From: JAJEAO01 sp963667635
GTDB lineage: Bacteria > Acidobacteriota > Vicinamibacteria > Marinacidobacterales > Marinacidobacteraceae
Reading direction: 5' to 3'
Length of the DNA: 64,000 nucleotides
NCBI GenBank assembly: GCA_965232015.1
Contig: OZ246946.1
Span: 1,178,001-1,242,000 of the forward strand
In this document: positions 26,906 through 35,849 of the stretch, one piece after another
Numbering within the stretch: the stretch's first letter is position 1
Layout: every line of letters begins with the position of its first letter
The notes under the pieces: model-generated
What the model saw: the letters and a program-made list of their open reading frames with translations, nothing else
The model's database searches: none
What the model was told of the DNA's origin: nothing
Translations under genes and position numbers: made by a program

Positions 26906-29068
26906 GTGTCGGTGGCCGATCCTCTGGCCGGCGCGGAGGAGTTCTCCGCCCGGGTGCGGGGCATGCACTGCGCCGGCTGCGTGGCGTCCATCGAACGGGC
27001 GGTCGTTCGGGTCGAAGGGGTGGCCGAAGCGCGGGTGAATCTGGTCACCGAGGGGCTGTGGGTGCGGTTCGCTCCGTCCGCGAGGAAGAGCGCCGGCGTT
27101 GTCGGTCGCATCGGCGAAGCCGTCGAGAGCGCCGGCGACTACGCGCTCGCCTCCGCGAACGACGACGAGCCGGCCGAGCCGGAGACCCGGTTCGCCGGTC
27201 CCGCGGTCGCTCTCGCCCTCGCGGGCGCGGCGATGGCGATCTCCATGAGTCCGCTCGGCGGCGACTCGGTGGGACGGGCACTCACGGGGGTCGTGGGGAG
27301 CGCCGTGTTCCTCGGGTTCGGACGCGGCTTCGTCCGCTCCTTCCTGCGCGCTCTCCGGAGCCGGTCGTTCGGTATGGACTCCCTCATCGGGCTGGGGGCG
27401 GGGACGGCGTGGATCGCGTCGGTGGCCGGTCTGTTCGTCCCCGGGGCGCCGCTGTTTTTCGACACCGCCGCGCTGATCGTCGCCATCGTGCGGCTCGGAC
27501 GCACCCTCGAGGCGCGGGCGCGGGGCCGGGCGTCGGACGCGCTCCGCCGCCTGCTGGCGTTCGCACCCGACCGCGCTTCGGTCCTCCGCGCCGGCGGCGA
27601 GGGATCGGTGCCGGTCGAACAGGTGCGCGTGGGCGAGCACCTCCTGGTGCGCCCGGGGGAGCGGGCGCCTCTCGACGGGCGCATCGTCCGGGGGCATTCG
27701 ACGCTCGACGAGTCGGCGCTCACCGGAGAGAGCCTCCCGGTGGAGCGTGGTCCCTCGGATCCGGTCCCGGCCGGCGCCATGAACCTCACCGGGGCGCTGC
27801 GCGTCGAGGTCCGGCGGCCGGTCGAGGAGAGCGCGGTCCGCCGGATCGCCGACGCGGTCCGGCGGGCGCAGGCCGAGAGGATCCCGATGCAGCGCGCCGC
27901 CGACCGCGCCGCCGCCGTGCTGGTTCCGGTGGTGATGGCGGCGGCGGCGCTCACCGCCGGGCTCTGGCTCACCTTCGGCGACGACGCCGGCTTCGCGCTG
28001 GCTCGCGCGGTCGCGGTTCTCGTGGTCGCCTGTCCGTGCGCCCTCGGCCTCGCCGCCCCGATCGCGGTGCTCATGGCAACCGGCCGAGGCGCCCGGCAGG
28101 GTGTTCTCTTCCGGACGGGGGCGGCGCTCGAGGCGCTCGCCGCCGTGCGCGTGGTGGCGTTCGACAAGACCGGCACGCTGACCGCGGGAGAGCCGACGGT
28201 CTCGGACCTGTCCCCTGCCCCCGGCGTCACCCGCGAGGAGCTGCTCCGGGCGGCCGCCGCGGCCGAGCAGGGGTCGGAGCACCCGCTCGGCCGCGCGCTG
28301 GTCGCGTTCGCCCGATCCGAGGGCATCCGCCTCCCGGAGCCGCTCCGGGTGGAGGCGCTCCCGGGTCGCGGCGTGGTCAGCGACTTCGAGGGCGGCGACC
28401 GGATCCTGGTGGGAAGCCGACGGCTGATCGAGGAGGCCGGTCAATCCGCGCCCGGGCGGCTGGCGGTGGCCCGCGAGCGCGCCGACGGGCGGGAGCTGCT
28501 GGGTCGGATCGGGTTCCGGGATCGCCCCCGCCCGGAGGCTCGGGAGGTCGTGAGTCGTCTCGAATCGGAGGGGCTCGCGGTGGCCCTCGTCTCCGGCGAC
28601 GCTCCCGGGACGGTGGCGTCGGTGGCGGAGGAAGTCGGGGTCGCTCGCGCGTTCGGAGGGCTGCTCCCGGAAGAGAAACTGGAGGTCGTGGACCGTCTCC
28701 GCGCCGAGTTCGGCCCGGTGGCGATGGTGGGCGATGGAGTGAACGACGCCCCCGCCCTGGCCCGGGCCGATGTGGGCCTCGCCCTCGCCTCCGGGACCGA
28801 TATCGCCCGCCACGCCGCCGGAGTGACGCTCATGCGGCCGGACCTCCGGCTCGTGGGCGAGGCGACCTCGCGCAGCCGTCGCGCCGTGCGGGTGATTCGG
28901 CAGAACCTGTTCTGGGCGTTCTTCTACAACCTGGCGGCGGTGCCGCTCGCCGCCGGCGCCTTCCATCCGACGACGGGCGCGCTGCTGTCGCCCGAGGTGG
29001 CGTCCGCCGCGATGGCGCTGTCCTCGCTGTCGGTCGTGGGCAACGCGCTCCGGCTCGGCTCCAACTGA
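26906..29068 (+). CDS. Heavy-metal translocating P-type ATPase (Cu+-exporting CopA-like)
   Basis: A 720-residue P1B ATPase. One N-terminal HMA domain carries GMHCAGC. The phosphatase motif LTGES, the transmembrane metal site CPCALG, the phosphorylation motif DKTGTLT, the HP motif SEHPLG and the hinge GDGVNDAPAL are all intact. CPC in the membrane together with CxxC in HMA points to Cu+ or Ag+ export. The GTG start lies 19 bases after the DUF349 stop. No copper chaperone or regulator is adjacent. Confidence 0.95.
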   Translation: MSVADPLAGAEEFSARVRGMHCAGCVASIERAVVRVEGVAEARVNLVTEGLWVRFAPSARKSAGVVGRIGEAVESAGDYALASANDDEPAEPETRFAGPAVALALAGAAMAISMSPLGGDSVGRALTGVVGSAVFLGFGRGFVRSFLRALRSRSFGMDSLIGLGAGTAWIASVAGLFVPGAPLFFDTAALIVAIVRLGRTLEARARGRASDALRRLLAFAPDRASVLRAGGEGSVPVEQVRVGEHLLVRPGERAPLDGRIVRGHSTLDESALTGESLPVERGPSDPVPAGAMNLTGALRVEVRRPVEESAVRRIADAVRRAQAERIPMQRAADRAAAVLVPVVMAAAALTAGLWLTFGDDAGFALARAVAVLVVACPCALGLAAPIAVLMATGRGARQGVLFRTGAALEALAAVRVVAFDKTGTLTAGEPTVSDLSPAPGVTREELLRAAAAAEQGSEHPLGRALVAFARSEGIRLPEPLRVEALPGRGVVSDFEGGDRILVGSRRLIEEAGQSAPGRLAVARERADGRELLGRIGFRDRPRPEAREVVSRLESEGLAVALVSGDAPGTVASVAEEVGVARAFGGLLPEEKLEVVDRLRAEFGPVAMVGDGVNDAPALARADVGLALASGTDIARHAAGVTLMRPDLRLVGEATSRSRRAVRVIRQNLFWAFFYNLAAVPLAAGAFHPTTGALLSPEVASAAMALSSLSVVGNALRLGSN

Positions 29069-29099
29069 AGGCCCAGGTCCCGTTACAGTTTTCGTCTCC

Positions 29100-29612
29100 T
29101 TGCCCGTTCGACCCATCCTCCGCTTCGGCGCCGAGCCCATCCACACGCCCTCTGAGCCCATCGAGGACTTCACCGAGGACTGGCAGAGCCTCGTCGACGA
29201 CATGGTCGTCACCATGTACGCCGCTCCCGGAGTCGGGCTCGCCGCCCCTCAGATCGGGGTGAACCGCCGCCTCATCGTCATAGACATCACCGCCGGCGAG
29301 CAGGAAGGAAACCTGATCGTGATGGCGAATCCGGAGATCCTCGAATCGCACGCCATCCAGCGCGAGGAGGAGGGTTGCCTCTCGGTTCCGGGCTTTTCGG
29401 GGGTGACCCGGCGACCGGCCGCGGTGCGGGTCCGCGGACAGCGGCTCGACGGCAGCGTCTTCGAGATGGACGCGGACGGATTGCTGGCGCGGGCGTTCTG
29501 CCACGAAATGGATCATCTGAACGGACGCCTGTTCCTCGATCGTCTGGGCCCGTTGAAGCGCGACCTGGTGCTCCGCAAGTTGCGCCGCCGGATCCGCCGC
29601 GGCGACTGGTGA
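29100..29612 (+). CDS. def: Peptide deformylase
   Basis: A 170-residue metalloenzyme that removes the N-formyl group from nascent proteins. Motif 1 is GVGLAAPQIG, motif 2 is EEGCLSVPG with the metal-binding Cys, and motif 3 is CHEMDHLNG with the two His ligands and catalytic Glu. The start is the TTG at 29100, where the family N terminus (VRPILRFGAEPIHTPSEPI) begins. A TACAGT element lies about a dozen bases upstream. It precedes fmt, a standard pairing. Confidence 0.96.
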   Translation: MPVRPILRFGAEPIHTPSEPIEDFTEDWQSLVDDMVVTMYAAPGVGLAAPQIGVNRRLIVIDITAGEQEGNLIVMANPEILESHAIQREEEGCLSVPGFSGVTRRPAAVRVRGQRLDGSVFEMDADGLLARAFCHEMDHLNGRLFLDRLGPLKRDLVLRKLRRRIRRGDW

Positions 29613-29640
29613 GCCGAGGAGCGCGCTCCCGCTCTTTCCG

Positions 29641-30690
29641 GTGATGACGGCGAGGCCCGGCGCGACGCCCCGCCGTCTCCGGGTCGTCTTCCTCGGGACA
29701 TCGGCGTTCGCGGTGGCCATGCTCCGGGCGCTCCTCCCGCGCCACGAGGTCGTCGCCGCCGTCACCCAGCCGGCCCGTCCGGCGGGCCGCGGCCGCCGGG
29801 TTCGCCGCAGCCCGATCGAGCGCCTCGCCGCGGAGCTGAGTCTCCCCGTACTCCGGCCGAAACGCCTCCGGAAACGCGTCGGCTGGGCCCCGGTGGCGGC
29901 GCTCGAGCCGGAGTGTCTGGTAGTCGCGGACTACGGCCAGATTCTTCCGGCCCGGCTTCTTCGGGTCCCGCCCCTCGGCGCAGTGAACGTACACGCCTCC
30001 TTCCTCCCGGCGCTGCGCGGCGCCGCTCCGGCGGCGTGGGCGGTGGCGCGCCGGCTGCCCAGCACCGGAGTCACCACCATGTTGATGGACGCCGGTCTCG
30101 ACACCGGCCCGGTGCTCCTCCAGCGGGAGACGGCGATCGGGAGCTCGGAGACCGGAGGCGAGCTGCTCGCCCGCCTCGCTCCGATCGGCGCCGAACTGCT
30201 CCTCGAGACGCTCGACCGCCTCGCCGCCGGCGCGGTTCGGCCCCGGCCCCAGGACGAGGAGGCCGCGAGCTGGGCGCCCCGCATCACTTCGGCCGACACC
30301 GCCCTCGACTGGCGCCTCGCCGCCCCCGATCTCGAAGCGCGGGTGCGCGGCTTCGCGCCCGCGCCCGGGGCGTTCACCGCGCTCGCCTCCCCGGCCCTCG
30401 GGGAGCCGAGGCGGCTCCGCATCCACGGCGCCACCGTCGAATCGGGAGGCCCTGAGCCGGTGGACGGAGGCCCCGGCACGTGCCGGATCGAGGGGACGAG
30501 GCGGAATCCGAGACTCCGAATCGGCTGCGCCGGCGGGACCGCGCTTCTGCCGGAGCTGGTTCAGGCCGCCGGGAGCCGCGCGATGCCGATCGCAGCGTTC
30601 CTGCGGGGAGCGCCCTGGCTGCGCGGCCCGGCGCCGGTCCGCTGTCTGGAGGCGGCGGAGCTCGCCGCACCCGGGAGGTCGAGCCCATGA
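29641..30690 (+). CDS. fmt: Methionyl-tRNA formyltransferase
   Basis: An enzyme of about 349 residues that formylates initiator Met-tRNA using 10-formyl-tetrahydrofolate. Starts overlap as GTG-ATG at 29641/29644. The N-terminal Rossmann-like start RVVFLGTSAFAV and the catalytic block NVHASFLPALRGAAP (Asn and His) are present, as is MLMDAGLDTGPVL with the catalytic Asp. The C-terminal OB-like domain begins near APDLEARVRGFAPAPGAF. The catalytic block has ASFLPAL in place of the common PSLLPRY, a mild variation. The stop overlaps the GDPD gene start in ATGA. Confidence 0.96.
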   Translation: MMTARPGATPRRLRVVFLGTSAFAVAMLRALLPRHEVVAAVTQPARPAGRGRRVRRSPIERLAAELSLPVLRPKRLRKRVGWAPVAALEPECLVVADYGQILPARLLRVPPLGAVNVHASFLPALRGAAPAAWAVARRLPSTGVTTMLMDAGLDTGPVLLQRETAIGSSETGGELLARLAPIGAELLLETLDRLAAGAVRPRPQDEEAASWAPRITSADTALDWRLAAPDLEARVRGFAPAPGAFTALASPALGEPRRLRIHGATVESGGPEPVDGGPGTCRIEGTRRNPRLRIGCAGGTALLPELVQAAGSRAMPIAAFLRGAPWLRGPAPVRCLEAAELAAPGRSSP

Positions 30691-31580
30691 AGGGATTCCT
30701 GATGCGGGCGGCGCGTCTCCTCGGGTACGCGCTGCTCGGGCTCCTCGTCGCCTACACCGCCCTGGCGCTCCTCTCGGCTGCGCGGGAGACGCCGCCGCCC
30801 CATCCGTTCTTCCGGGGGGAGCCGAGGAACTACGCCCACGGCGGAGGCGCCTCGCTCGCGCCCGAGGAGACGCTGGTCGCGTTCGCGACGGCCCGGGCGG
30901 CGGGCGCCGAGGTCCTCGAGCTGAACCTGCATCTGAGCGCCGACGGAGAACTGGTGACCCTCCACGACCGCACCGTGGACCGCACCACCGACGGGTCGGG
31001 CGCGGTGGCGGAGATGACGCTCGCCGAGCTGCGCGAGCTGAACGCCGGCCACCGGTTCCGAACTCCCGAAGGGGACCGGCCCTACCGCGAGTCTCCCGTC
31101 CCGATCCCGACGCTCGCCGAAGTGTTCGCCGCCAGCCCCGATGTCCCCATCGTCGCCGAGATGAAGGTTCCGGAGACAGCGCTCCCGCTCTGCCGGGCGA
31201 TCGAGGCGGCGAACCGGAGGGACAGTGTCCTCGTCGCGGCGTTTTCCACCGGCCCGCTCGAGGTCTTCCGCGATGCCTGCCCCGGGGTCGCGACCGGGGC
31301 CGGCCTCTCGGAGGCGGCGGCGTTCCTCGCGCTCTCGTTCCTGCGCCTCCCCGGCCTCCACCGACCCCCGCCGGACGCGCTGTTCCTGAGCGAGCGATTC
31401 GGCGCGCTGGCGGTGGTCACGCCGACGCTCCTCGCCGCCGCCCGCCGGGCCGGGCTCCCGGTGGTCGTGTGGACCGTGAACGAGGCGGCCGACATGGAGC
31501 GGCTCCTCGATCTGGGCGTCGCCGGGATCCTGACCGACGACCCGGCCACCCTCGCGCAAGTCCTCGCGGCGCGCCCCTGA
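30687..31580 (+). CDS. Glycerophosphodiester phosphodiesterase-family protein, divergent active site
   Basis: A 297-residue protein anchored by an N-terminal helix (LLGYALLGLLVAYTALALL). GGGAGG precedes the ATG, which overlaps the fmt stop. The GDPD fold is evident: AHGGGASLAPEETLVAF, LELNLHLSADGELVTLHD, VDRTTDGSG, VAEMKVPE, and the C-terminal VVVWTVNEAADMERLLDLGVAGILTDDP. Usual HRG is HGG, PENT is PEET, and ExD is ExN, while both catalytic His and the ExK Glu remain. It may have altered metal use or substrate. Lying inside the fmt-rsmB cluster is notable. Confidence 0.85.
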   Translation: MKGFLMRAARLLGYALLGLLVAYTALALLSAARETPPPHPFFRGEPRNYAHGGGASLAPEETLVAFATARAAGAEVLELNLHLSADGELVTLHDRTVDRTTDGSGAVAEMTLAELRELNAGHRFRTPEGDRPYRESPVPIPTLAEVFAASPDVPIVAEMKVPETALPLCRAIEAANRRDSVLVAAFSTGPLEVFRDACPGVATGAGLSEAAAFLALSFLRLPGLHRPPPDALFLSERFGALAVVTPTLLAAARRAGLPVVVWTVNEAADMERLLDLGVAGILTDDPATLAQVLAARP

Positions 31581-31615
31581 GGCCGGCGGGGAAGTCGAAG
31601 GGGGAGTCCGGCTCG

Positions 31616-33016
31616 ATGGCCGAGGCGAAGCGCCGCCGTCCGGGAGCCGCTCCGGCGCGGCGCATGGCGTTTTCCGTCCTCCGGCGCTGGGAGAGCCGTC
31701 CCGGCGGCAAGGACACTCGCCCCGGCGGCTGGGCGCCGCCCCGGCCGGACGACCTCGTGGCGCAGGTCGAGAAGCAGGCGGGCGCGCCTCCCGGGGAACG
31801 TGACCGGGCGCTCCTGCGCGAGCTCGTCTTCGGCGTGCTCCGGTGGAGGCGCCTCCTCGACCACGTGCTGGAGAGCCACACCCGGGGAGGCCTCCGGCGG
31901 CTCGACCCGGCGGTCCGCACCGCGCTGCGCCTCGGCCTCTACCAGCTCCGCTTCCTCGACCGGGTCCCGCACCGCGCCGCGGTCCACGAGTCGGTCTCGC
32001 TGGCGGCCTCGGCCCGGGGGCGCGGCGCCGCCGGACTCGTGAACGCGGTGCTTCGCGCCTACCTGCGCTCCGACCATCCCTGGCCCCATCGGGGAGGCGA
32101 TGCGCGCCTCTACCTCCGCGTGGGGCTGTCGCACCCGGACTGGCTGGTGGACCGGACCATGGCCCAACTCGGGCGATCCGGCGCGATCCGCCGTCTCGAA
32201 GCCAACAACCAGAGGCCGGCGACCTACCTGTTCGTGACCCGCGGCGGCGATGTCGAAGCGGTGCGCGCCGGGCTTGCGGCCGAGGGCGTTACGACCGATC
32301 GCTTTCCGCTCGCGCCGCGCTGCCTGCGGGTGGCGGCGGGCAACCCGCAGCGCACCTCGCTCCACCGGGAAGGCCGGATCCACCTCCAGGACGCCGGCTC
32401 GCAGCTCATCCCCTGGCTGATGCCGGTGGCCGGGGCCCGACGCGTCCTCGACGCCTGCGCCGCGCCGGGCGGCAAGGCGGCGATCCTGGCCGAGCGCCTC
32501 GAGCCGCGGCGACTCCTGGCCGGCGACATCCGGTCGCGTCGGCTGGAACTGCTCCTCCGCAGCGAGGAGCAGCGGGGGAGCGGTGGTCTCCTGCCCTTCG
32601 TCGCCGACGCCGCCCGCCCGCCGTTCCCGGAGGGCTCGATGGACCGAGTGCTTCTCGATGTTCCCTGCAGCGGACTCGGAACCCTGGCGCGCAACCCGGA
32701 CATCAAGTGGACCTCGTCCCCGGCGCGGATCGTCCGGCTCGCCGAACAGGCCCGCCGGATCGCGGCGGCCGGAGTGCGGCTGCTCGCGCCCGGGGGGTTC
32801 GCGCTCTACTCGGTGTGCTCGCTCGAACCCGAGGAGACGACGGGCGTGGTGGCGGGGCTCAAGGAGGAGTTTCCGGATCTGCGGCAGGTCGAAGCGAAGG
32901 GCCGTCTGCCGCCCGCGCTCCAGGATCTGGCGGACGGGGACGGCGCGCTGCGCCTCCGTCCGGAGCGCCACGGAACCGACGGCTATTTCGCCGCGCTCCT
33001 GCGCCGCACCCGGTAG
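31616..33016 (+). CDS. rsmB: 16S rRNA (cytosine967-C5)-methyltransferase RsmB
   Basis: A 466-residue enzyme. The ATG at 31616 follows GGGGGAG. The N-terminal NusB-like RNA-binding domain (RRMAFSVLRRWE, ALLRELVFGVLRWRRLLDHVL, HRAAVHESVSLA) is followed by the methyltransferase domain. The SAM-binding motif is DACAAPGGKAAILAE. The two catalytic cysteine motifs are LLDVPCSGLGTLARNPDIKW and YSVCSLEPEE. It fits the def-fmt-rsmB translation cluster. The TAG stop lies inside a TAGGAT element before the PASTA gene. Confidence 0.95.
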   Translation: MAEAKRRRPGAAPARRMAFSVLRRWESRPGGKDTRPGGWAPPRPDDLVAQVEKQAGAPPGERDRALLRELVFGVLRWRRLLDHVLESHTRGGLRRLDPAVRTALRLGLYQLRFLDRVPHRAAVHESVSLAASARGRGAAGLVNAVLRAYLRSDHPWPHRGGDARLYLRVGLSHPDWLVDRTMAQLGRSGAIRRLEANNQRPATYLFVTRGGDVEAVRAGLAAEGVTTDRFPLAPRCLRVAAGNPQRTSLHREGRIHLQDAGSQLIPWLMPVAGARRVLDACAAPGGKAAILAERLEPRRLLAGDIRSRRLELLLRSEEQRGSGGLLPFVADAARPPFPEGSMDRVLLDVPCSGLGTLARNPDIKWTSSPARIVRLAEQARRIAAAGVRLLAPGGFALYSVCSLEPEETTGVVAGLKEEFPDLRQVEAKGRLPPALQDLADGDGALRLRPERHGTDGYFAALLRRTR

Positions 33017-33019
33017 GAT
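33014..33019 (+). promoter_or_regulatory. TAGGAT -10-like element overlapping rsmB stop
   Basis: TAGGAT begins with the rsmB stop codon and ends 19 bases before the PASTA gene ATG, consistent with a short leader. Confidence 0.35.
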
Positions 33020-33038
33020 TCAGACTCCGCGGTCCCCC

Positions 33039-33800
33039 ATGGCGCCTGTTCGCATCCATCTCCGTCGCCGGACGCGGAAGCCGTCGCGGTTCTCCCGCAT
33101 CCTGCGCGGGTTCTTGCTGGCGGGCGGTCTCCTCGCCACCTTCACGGTGTTCGCCATCGGCGCCTACTGGATCGCGTCTTCGACCGCCCAGCCCCCGGTG
33201 CCCGACCTTCGAAGTCTCGATCTCGAGACCGCGAGGACGCTGGTCGCCAGCGTGGGTCTCCGACTCGCCGAGGGAGAGGCCCGGTTCGACGACGTCGTGC
33301 CCGAGGGCCGGATCGCCACCCAGGAGCCTGCCCCGGGGTCCCGGTTCCGGCGCGGGCGCGCGGTGCGGGTGTCCCGGAGTCTCGGTCCCACCCGCCGGCC
33401 GGTCCCCCGCCTCGAGAACCAGACGCTCACCGAGGCCCGACGCCAGCTCGAGGCCAGCGGCCTCACGGTGGGGCGGGTCGCCGAGGTGACCAGCGACCTC
33501 TACATCCCGGGCCGGGTCGTCGCGCAGTCACCGGTCGCGCATGCCGATGCGATGCCGGGAACCCCGGTGTCGGTCCTGCTCTCGATCGGGGCGGAAACGG
33601 AGGCGTTCCTGATGCCCGATTTCATCGGAATGCGCTACGGCGACATCGCCGACGACCTGAGCCGGGCCGCGATCCGGGTTCGGGACGTCACCGAAATGAC
33701 CTACCGGGGCGTACCGGCCGGGATCGTCGTGGATCAGATGCCGGTCGCCGGCGCCCGCGTGACCCGGGAGGACCGGGTCTCGCTGACCCTGAGCCGATGA
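33039..33800 (+). CDS. PASTA-domain membrane protein
   Basis: A 253-residue protein with a basic N terminus, one transmembrane helix (FLLAGGLLATFTVFAIGAYW, about residues 24-46) and three PASTA repeats facing the periplasm. Each starts with VPDLRSLDLETART, VPRLENQTLTEARRQ or MPDFIGMRYGDIADD and ends in the typical VSVLLSIG-like strand. There is no kinase domain, so it is not a PknB-type receptor by itself. PASTA domains bind peptidoglycan fragments or related ligands. A PASTA gene between rsmB and rpe is known from some Acidobacteriota. The stop overlaps rpe in ATGA. Confidence 0.88.
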   Translation: MAPVRIHLRRRTRKPSRFSRILRGFLLAGGLLATFTVFAIGAYWIASSTAQPPVPDLRSLDLETARTLVASVGLRLAEGEARFDDVVPEGRIATQEPAPGSRFRRGRAVRVSRSLGPTRRPVPRLENQTLTEARRQLEASGLTVGRVAEVTSDLYIPGRVVAQSPVAHADAMPGTPVSVLLSIGAETEAFLMPDFIGMRYGDIADDLSRAAIRVRDVTEMTYRGVPAGIVVDQMPVAGARVTREDRVSLTLSR

Positions 33801-34468
33801 CCGCCTCCGGGACGACCCGCCGGCTGCGGCTCACACCGTCGCTGCTGTCGGCGGATTTCACGCGCCTCGCCGAGGACATTCGGGTGGTCGAGGAGGCCGG
33901 AGCGAGCGGCCTGCATCTCGATGTGATGGACGGGTGCTACGTCCCCAACCTCACCTTCGGGCCGATGGTGATCGAGGCGGCCCGGCGCTCCACCAGCCTC
34001 CCGCTCGACGCCCATCTCATGATCGAGCGGCCCGACCGCAGCCTGGCCGCCTACGCCGAGGCGGGGGCCGACGCCATCGCGTTCCACCCGGAGACGGTCC
34101 CCCATCTCCACAAGACGCTTTCCGACCTGCGCGCTCTTGGCGTGCGCCCGGGGCTCGCGATCAACCCCCTGACCCCTCTCGCCACCCTCGAGGAGGCGAT
34201 CGCCGCCAGCGACTATGTGATCGTGATGTCGGTGAATCCGGGTTGGGGCGGACAGAAGTTCATCGAGGGGAGCTGGGAGCGGGTCCGTCGAGTGCGGGAA
34301 ATCGCGGACCGGTGGAACCGCGATCTGGAGATCGTGGTGGACGGGGGAATGAATCCGACCCGGGTCGAGGCCGCCCGCGCCGCCGGGGCCGATACCCTGG
34401 TGGCGGGGTCCGCGGTCTTCGGCGCCGCCGACCCGGGCGCGGTGGTCCGGGCCATGGTGCGTGGTTGA
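33797..34468 (+). CDS. rpe: Ribulose-phosphate 3-epimerase
   Basis: A 223-residue TIM-barrel enzyme interconverting ribulose-5-phosphate and xylulose-5-phosphate. Motifs: LTPSLLSADFTRLAED, LHLDVMDGCYVPNLTFGP with the metal His and catalytic Asp, PLDAHLMIERP, MSVNPGWGGQKFI, and VDGGMNPTRV plus ADTLVAGSAVF for phosphate binding. Length and all catalytic residues are normal. The ATG overlaps the PASTA stop, and its stop overlaps the thioesterase start. Confidence 0.97.
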   Translation: MTASGTTRRLRLTPSLLSADFTRLAEDIRVVEEAGASGLHLDVMDGCYVPNLTFGPMVIEAARRSTSLPLDAHLMIERPDRSLAAYAEAGADAIAFHPETVPHLHKTLSDLRALGVRPGLAINPLTPLATLEEAIAASDYVIVMSVNPGWGGQKFIEGSWERVRRVREIADRWNRDLEIVVDGGMNPTRVEAARAAGADTLVAGSAVFGAADPGAVVRAMVRG

Positions 34469-34931
34469 CGACGTCCCGTTGACGCCGGCGCCTCCGGCGG
34501 GGGCGGCGACCATCGCCCGCGTCCGGGTGCGCTACGCGGAGACCGACGCCATGGGCGTCGCCTACCACGGCGCCTACCTGCCGTGGCTCGAGCTGGCGCG
34601 CACCGGGTGGCTGCGGGAGCACGCGCTCTCCTACCGCGAGCTGGAGGCGTCCGGGGTCCACCTGCCGGTCGTCGAGTTGACCTGCCGCTACCGGGCTCCG
34701 TGCCGCTACGACGACGAATTGCGGGTGGAGGCGGTCGCCCGCCCTCACCGCCGTTCGGGCATCGCCTTTTCCTACCGGATCGTGCGGGCGCGCGACGATC
34801 GGCTCATCGCGACGGCCGCCACCCGCCACGCCGCGGTGGAGCGAAGCGGCCGGATCCGGCCCCTTCCGGAGCCGATCCTCGGCGCGCTCGCCCGGGTCGG
34901 CGGCGCGCCGGCTAGCATTCCGGCGCAGTGA
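34461..34931 (+). CDS. YbgC/4HBT-type acyl-CoA thioesterase
   Basis: A 156-residue hotdog-fold thioesterase. The signature VRYAETDAMGVAYHGAYLPWLELARTGWL contains the catalytic Asp and the YHG(N/A)Y loop. The GTG at 34461 overlaps the rpe end by eight bases. YbgC proteins hydrolyse short acyl-CoA or acyl-ACP and are often linked to Tol-Pal envelope genes. Here the next gene is bamD, so an envelope link is plausible. Its stop overlaps the bamD GTG, and a TAGCAT element lies within its 3' end. Confidence 0.9.
   Translation: MVDDVPLTPAPPAGAATIARVRVRYAETDAMGVAYHGAYLPWLELARTGWLREHALSYRELEASGVHLPVVELTCRYRAPCRYDDELRVEAVARPHRRSGIAFSYRIVRARDDRLIATAATRHAAVERSGRIRPLPEPILGALARVGGAPASIPAQ
34913..34918 (+). 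promoter_or_regulatory. TAGCAT -10-like element before bamD
   Basis: TAGCAT ends nine bases before the bamD GTG at 34928, inside the 3' end of the thioesterase gene. Confidence 0.4.
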
Positions 34932-35752
34932 AGTTGCTACGAGCGGGAAGTCCCGCGCGCCCGGCCGTGCGTTCTCTGGTGGGACTCCTCGCCGCGCTCG
35001 CGCTTCTGGCGGCGTGCTCGGGCCGGGCGCAGCGGGAGGTTCCCACCGGCGCCCAGGCGGACCGGCGTCTCCTCGCGCTCGGGCAGCAGGCGCTCGAGTC
35101 GCGCGACTGGAACGGGGCGAGGACCTGGTTCCGCCAACTCCTCGACAGCTATCCCCGAAGCCAGTTCGCGGGCGACGCCCGGCTCGGGATCGCCGACTCC
35201 TACGCCAACCAGCGCGGACAGCAAAACGCCCTGCTCGCAGCGACCGAGTATCGCGACTACCTCACGTTCTTCCCGAACCACCCGCGAGCCGACTACGCGC
35301 AGTTCCAGATCGCCTACGGTCACTTTTCGCGGCGTCGAAGCGCCGATCGGGACCAGGAGGACACGCGGCTCGCCGCCGAGGAGTTCGAAAAGCTCCTCGA
35401 GCTGTACCCCAACTCCCGCTACGCCGCCGACGCCCGGGCGCACCTGGCCGATTGCCAGGAGGATCTCGCCACCTCGATCCTCCTCAAGGCCGAGTTCTAC
35501 CAGGAGATGCGCCGCTGGTGCCGCGGGGCGATCCCGCGTCTCGAAGAGGTCCTCGCCGGCTACCCGACCTTCTCCCGCACCGCCGAAGTGCGGGCGCGAC
35601 TGGGCCGCGCCCTCACCGACTGCGGTCGGGAGAGCGAGGCGCTCGTGCATTACCAGAAGATCGTGGAGGAGTACGCCGACTCCGAGTACGTCGGAGTCGC
35701 CCGGGAGCGAATTCGGGAGATCCTCGCCCGGGCGCCCGAGCCCAGCCGCTGA
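34928..35752 (+). CDS. bamD: Outer-membrane protein assembly factor BamD
   Basis: A 274-residue lipoprotein with lipobox LLAAC. TPR units follow: LALGQQALESRDWNGARTWFRQLLDSYPRSQFAGDARLGIADSY, ATEYRDYLTFFPNHPRADYAQFQIAYGHF, then AAEEFEKLLELYPNSRYAADARAHLADC. The spacing and the FxPNHPRADYAQFQIA block are typical of BamD/YfiO. It scaffolds the Bam complex that inserts beta-barrel proteins, so the organism has an outer membrane. The GTG overlaps the previous stop as GTGA. Confidence 0.93.
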   Translation: MKLLRAGSPARPAVRSLVGLLAALALLAACSGRAQREVPTGAQADRRLLALGQQALESRDWNGARTWFRQLLDSYPRSQFAGDARLGIADSYANQRGQQNALLAATEYRDYLTFFPNHPRADYAQFQIAYGHFSRRRSADRDQEDTRLAAEEFEKLLELYPNSRYAADARAHLADCQEDLATSILLKAEFYQEMRRWCRGAIPRLEEVLAGYPTFSRTAEVRARLGRALTDCGRESEALVHYQKIVEEYADSEYVGVARERIREILARAPEPSR

Positions 35753-35758
35753 TACCAT
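35753..35758 (+). promoter_or_regulatory. TACCAT -10-like element after bamD
   Basis: TACCAT directly follows the bamD stop and lies about 91 bases before pgsA. It may drive the pgsA-unknown-nucleotidyltransferase group. Confidence 0.3.
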
Positions 35759-35849
35759 CGGGGTCCACCCCGGTAACGACGCAGGCTATGGAACGAGGTA
35801 TGGAGCGCCCAGGCTCTCCCGGCCCCGGTTCCGGGGAGGCCGGACCGCG

